Below, piece by piece: positions 62,633 through 64,000 of a DNA stretch of 64,000 nucleotides; the first letter of the stretch is position 1; each line of letters begins with the position of its first letter. The notes below the pieces were generated by a model. It was not told where the DNA came from, ran no database searches, and saw only the letters and a list, made by a program, of their open reading frames with translations. The position numbers and the translations under genes are program-made. Origin of the DNA: Cronobacter malonaticus LMG 23826 (lineage in GTDB: Bacteria; Pseudomonadota; Gammaproteobacteria; Enterobacterales; Enterobacteriaceae); the NCBI RefSeq assembly GCF_001277215.2, contig NZ_CP013940.1:1984001-2048000 (forward strand), in the 5' to 3' direction.

Positions 62633-62663
62633 GCCTGAACGTTGACATTAATGTCAGAGTCAA
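62633..62663 (-). promoter_or_regulatory. MerR-type operator/promoter of the hydrolase gene
   Basis: Read leftwards, TTGACT (-35, 62658-62663) is followed by a perfect 14-bp palindrome TGACATTAATGTCA (62643-62656) and a weak -10 (around CAGGCT) 19-20 bases away. An over-long spacer filled by a dyad is the hallmark of MerR-activated promoters. The adjacent MerR gene is the obvious regulator. Confidence 0.65.
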
Positions 62664-62683
62664 GCGTCTGATGAGGAAAAACC

Positions 62684-63061
62684 ATGCAACTGACCATTGG
62701 CGAACTGGCCAAAGCCACCGGCGTGAGCGCTCGCGCCATCCGGCACTATCACAACAACGGCTTACTGGCGGCCGTTCGCGCCTGCAACGGCTACCGCTAT
62801 TTCGATAAGCAGGCCATCATTCAGGTGCGCCAGATCCAGCGGCTCATCGCCACCGGTTTTAGCGTGGCCGAGATCCGCAGCTTTCCCGATTGCATGTTGC
62901 TGGTAGAAGGCGCAAGGTTCTGCCCGGAAACCCAGGCCGTACAGTATCAGCGCCTGAAAGATATTGAAGAACAGATAGAGGAACTTGAACAGCGCAAAGC
63001 GCGCCTGCTGGAAACGCTGCGCCAGAATGGTCACAGCGATGCGGTAACGTTACATGAATAA
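62684..63061 (+). CDS. MerR-family regulator
   Basis: Regulator of 125 residues. The N-terminal winged helix is MQLTIGELAKATGVSARAIR, HYHNNGLLAAVRACNGYRYF, and IIQVRQIQRLIATGFSVAEI. A short dimerisation helix (EEQIEELEQRKARLLETLRQ) ends the protein. Cysteines occur at C72-like positions (PDCMLLVEGARFCPE), about ten residues apart, and could sense metal or redox; this is an inference. It is divergent from the alpha/beta hydrolase, and the promoter between them has MerR geometry. No strong ribosome-binding site is seen (GAGG at 62670). Confidence 0.9.
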   Translation: MQLTIGELAKATGVSARAIRHYHNNGLLAAVRACNGYRYFDKQAIIQVRQIQRLIATGFSVAEIRSFPDCMLLVEGARFCPETQAVQYQRLKDIEEQIEELEQRKARLLETLRQNGHSDAVTLHE

Positions 63062-63480
63062 TCGCCTTCCGCGGGTGCGCTCTGCTTACCCGCGCTACGC
63101 GCTTGCGCCACTATCCCGGGCAAACCCGTAGGTGCGCTTTGCTTAACCGCGCTACGTACTACGCATGTTATTTCCGTAGGGTGGGTAAGCGGAGCGCACC
63201 CACCATTGGCTATCAATAATGACATTAATTCTGCCCAGGGATAATTACGGCACGTTATAGCATTGAGCCGTAAATAATACTTCTGACCCCGATGTAAAGC
63301 CTTTTATGCACAACGAGTTGTTTCTGTTCATTAATATCTTCGCCAGAATGCGTCTGAGGCAGAATAATATTTCTTCTGAGTGTCAGTAATTGTAAAGGAT
63401 GAGAAAGCGCTGGAGATGAGACGCATTTTTAGTAAGAATTCCGGCACCTAACCTAAATTACCGCGTGTCAGTGAGTCGAT
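63062..63480. other. Non-coding region with three repeat copies
   Basis: About 420 bases. The left third holds three palindromic repeats; the rest (63205-63480) is AT-rich and should contain the promoter of the NlpC/P60 gene. I see no reading frame worth calling and no RNA gene. Confidence 0.7.
63070..63204. repeat. Three palindromic repeat copies after the MerR gene
   Basis: Copies at 63070-63098 (reverse, GTAGCG subtype), 63128-63155 (reverse, degenerate with a deletion of the GGG arm) and 63176-63204 (forward, GTAGGG subtype). Mixed subtypes side by side suggest repeated independent insertion. Confidence 0.85.
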
Positions 63481-64000
63481 ATGGATTTCCCCGCCAAACC
63501 CTTATTTGCCCTTTTGTTCTGTGCTTATCTGACGGGATGCGCCACCAAAGCCCCAAAACCCAAAACGGTCGCCCCGCTGCCTGACGCCACCGCCAGTAGC
63601 CGCCAGCCAGACCTGATCCCCGTTATCGCCGCCCTTCACGACCAGATGAACACCTGGCAGGACACGCCCTATCAATGGGGCGGCACAAAGCGCGATGGCA
63701 TCGACTGCTCCGGTTTTGTCTGGCGCACGCTGCACGACCGGTTTAATTTGCCGATGGCGCGCGTCACCACGCGGGAATTAATTCACATGGGCAAAGGCGT
63801 TGATAAAAATAAACTGCGTCCAGGCGATCTGGTGTTCTTCCGTATTAAAGGCGGGCTGCATGTTGGTTTTTATGACTCGAACGGCGAATTTATTCACGCC
63901 TCAACCAGTAAAGGCGTCACCCGCTCCTCTTTAGATAATCCTTACTGGCAGACCGTTTATTTAGAGGCGCGTCGCCTGCCGGATAATATCAGTTCGGTCG
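63481..64000 (+). CDS. NlpC/P60 lipoprotein, cut by the window edge
   Basis: At least 173 residues, no stop before the edge. The signal sequence MDFPAKPLFALLFCAYLTGC contains a lipobox (LTGC), so it is a lipoprotein, probably on the periplasmic side of the outer membrane. The NlpC/P60 peptidase domain has the catalytic Cys in GIDCSGFVWRTL, His in GGLHVGFYD, and FIHASTSKGVTRSSLDNPYW. It cleaves peptidoglycan peptide stems by family rule. It is close to E. coli NlpC in the domain but has a longer N-terminal part, and btuCED is not adjacent, so I do not assign the symbol. Confidence 0.88.
   Translation, partial: MDFPAKPLFALLFCAYLTGCATKAPKPKTVAPLPDATASSRQPDLIPVIAALHDQMNTWQDTPYQWGGTKRDGIDCSGFVWRTLHDRFNLPMARVTTRELIHMGKGVDKNKLRPGDLVFFRIKGGLHVGFYDSNGEFIHASTSKGVTRSSLDNPYWQTVYLEARRLPDNISSV

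Overview
The window is chromosomal DNA from an enterobacterium, most likely Cronobacter or a close relative. The evidence is synteny with E. coli: ydeE, eamA, marB, marA, marR, sotB (17.9-22.8 kb) and then ptrR, sad, glsB, yneG, dgcF, uxaB (25.4-36.9 kb) follow the order of the E. coli b1534-b1521 segment, with extra genes inserted. The genus is an inference; no rRNA or tRNA gene is present. Both ends cut a gene: a MerR-type regulator on the left and an NlpC/P60 lipoprotein on the right.

Layout. 0-4.2 kb: MerR fragment, bestrophin-like yneE, a 54-residue unknown protein, a YciG-type stress protein, a DUF1264 protein, and a MetE-II-type methyltransferase behind a probable MetJ operator. 4.2-4.9 kb: non-coding, with six copies of a palindromic repeat. 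4.9-16.9 kb: a urea-nitrogen island (allophanate hydrolase, urea carboxylase, a GntR regulator, UrtABCDE urea transporter) behind a sigma-54 promoter with a 20-bp palindrome at the transcription start. This gives ATP-dependent, urease-free use of urea under nitrogen limitation. 17-23 kb: two unknown genes and the mar region with a well-conserved operator/marbox but no marC. 23-37 kb: PhzF protein, L-lactate-type dehydrogenase, acetyltransferases, ptrR/sad, a chemoreceptor, glutaminase, three consecutive GGDEF proteins and uxaB. 37-40.8 kb: autotransporter esterase and cytoplasmic trehalase.

40.9-56.9 kb is the most unusual part: a twelve-gene divergent locus. The leftward arm has seven overlapping genes: a cellulose-synthase-like GT2, three DUF3131 proteins, a globin-like protein, a hybrid histidine kinase and a GH2 glycosidase. 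The rightward arm has an OpgC-type acyltransferase, a probable envelope beta protein, a response regulator with PP2C phosphatase, a STAS antagonist and an RsbW-like kinase. I read it as a surface or periplasmic glucan system controlled by two-component and partner-switching signalling. The product and the assembly are inferences.

56.9-64 kb: XRE-cupin regulator, B3/4 protein, GrpB protein, DUF1493 protein, a divergent MFS/LysR pair, a divergent alpha/beta hydrolase/MerR pair, and the NlpC-type lipoprotein. About 18 copies of one palindromic repeat (core GTAGGGTGGGTAAGCG) lie between genes across the window, some inside the urea operon.
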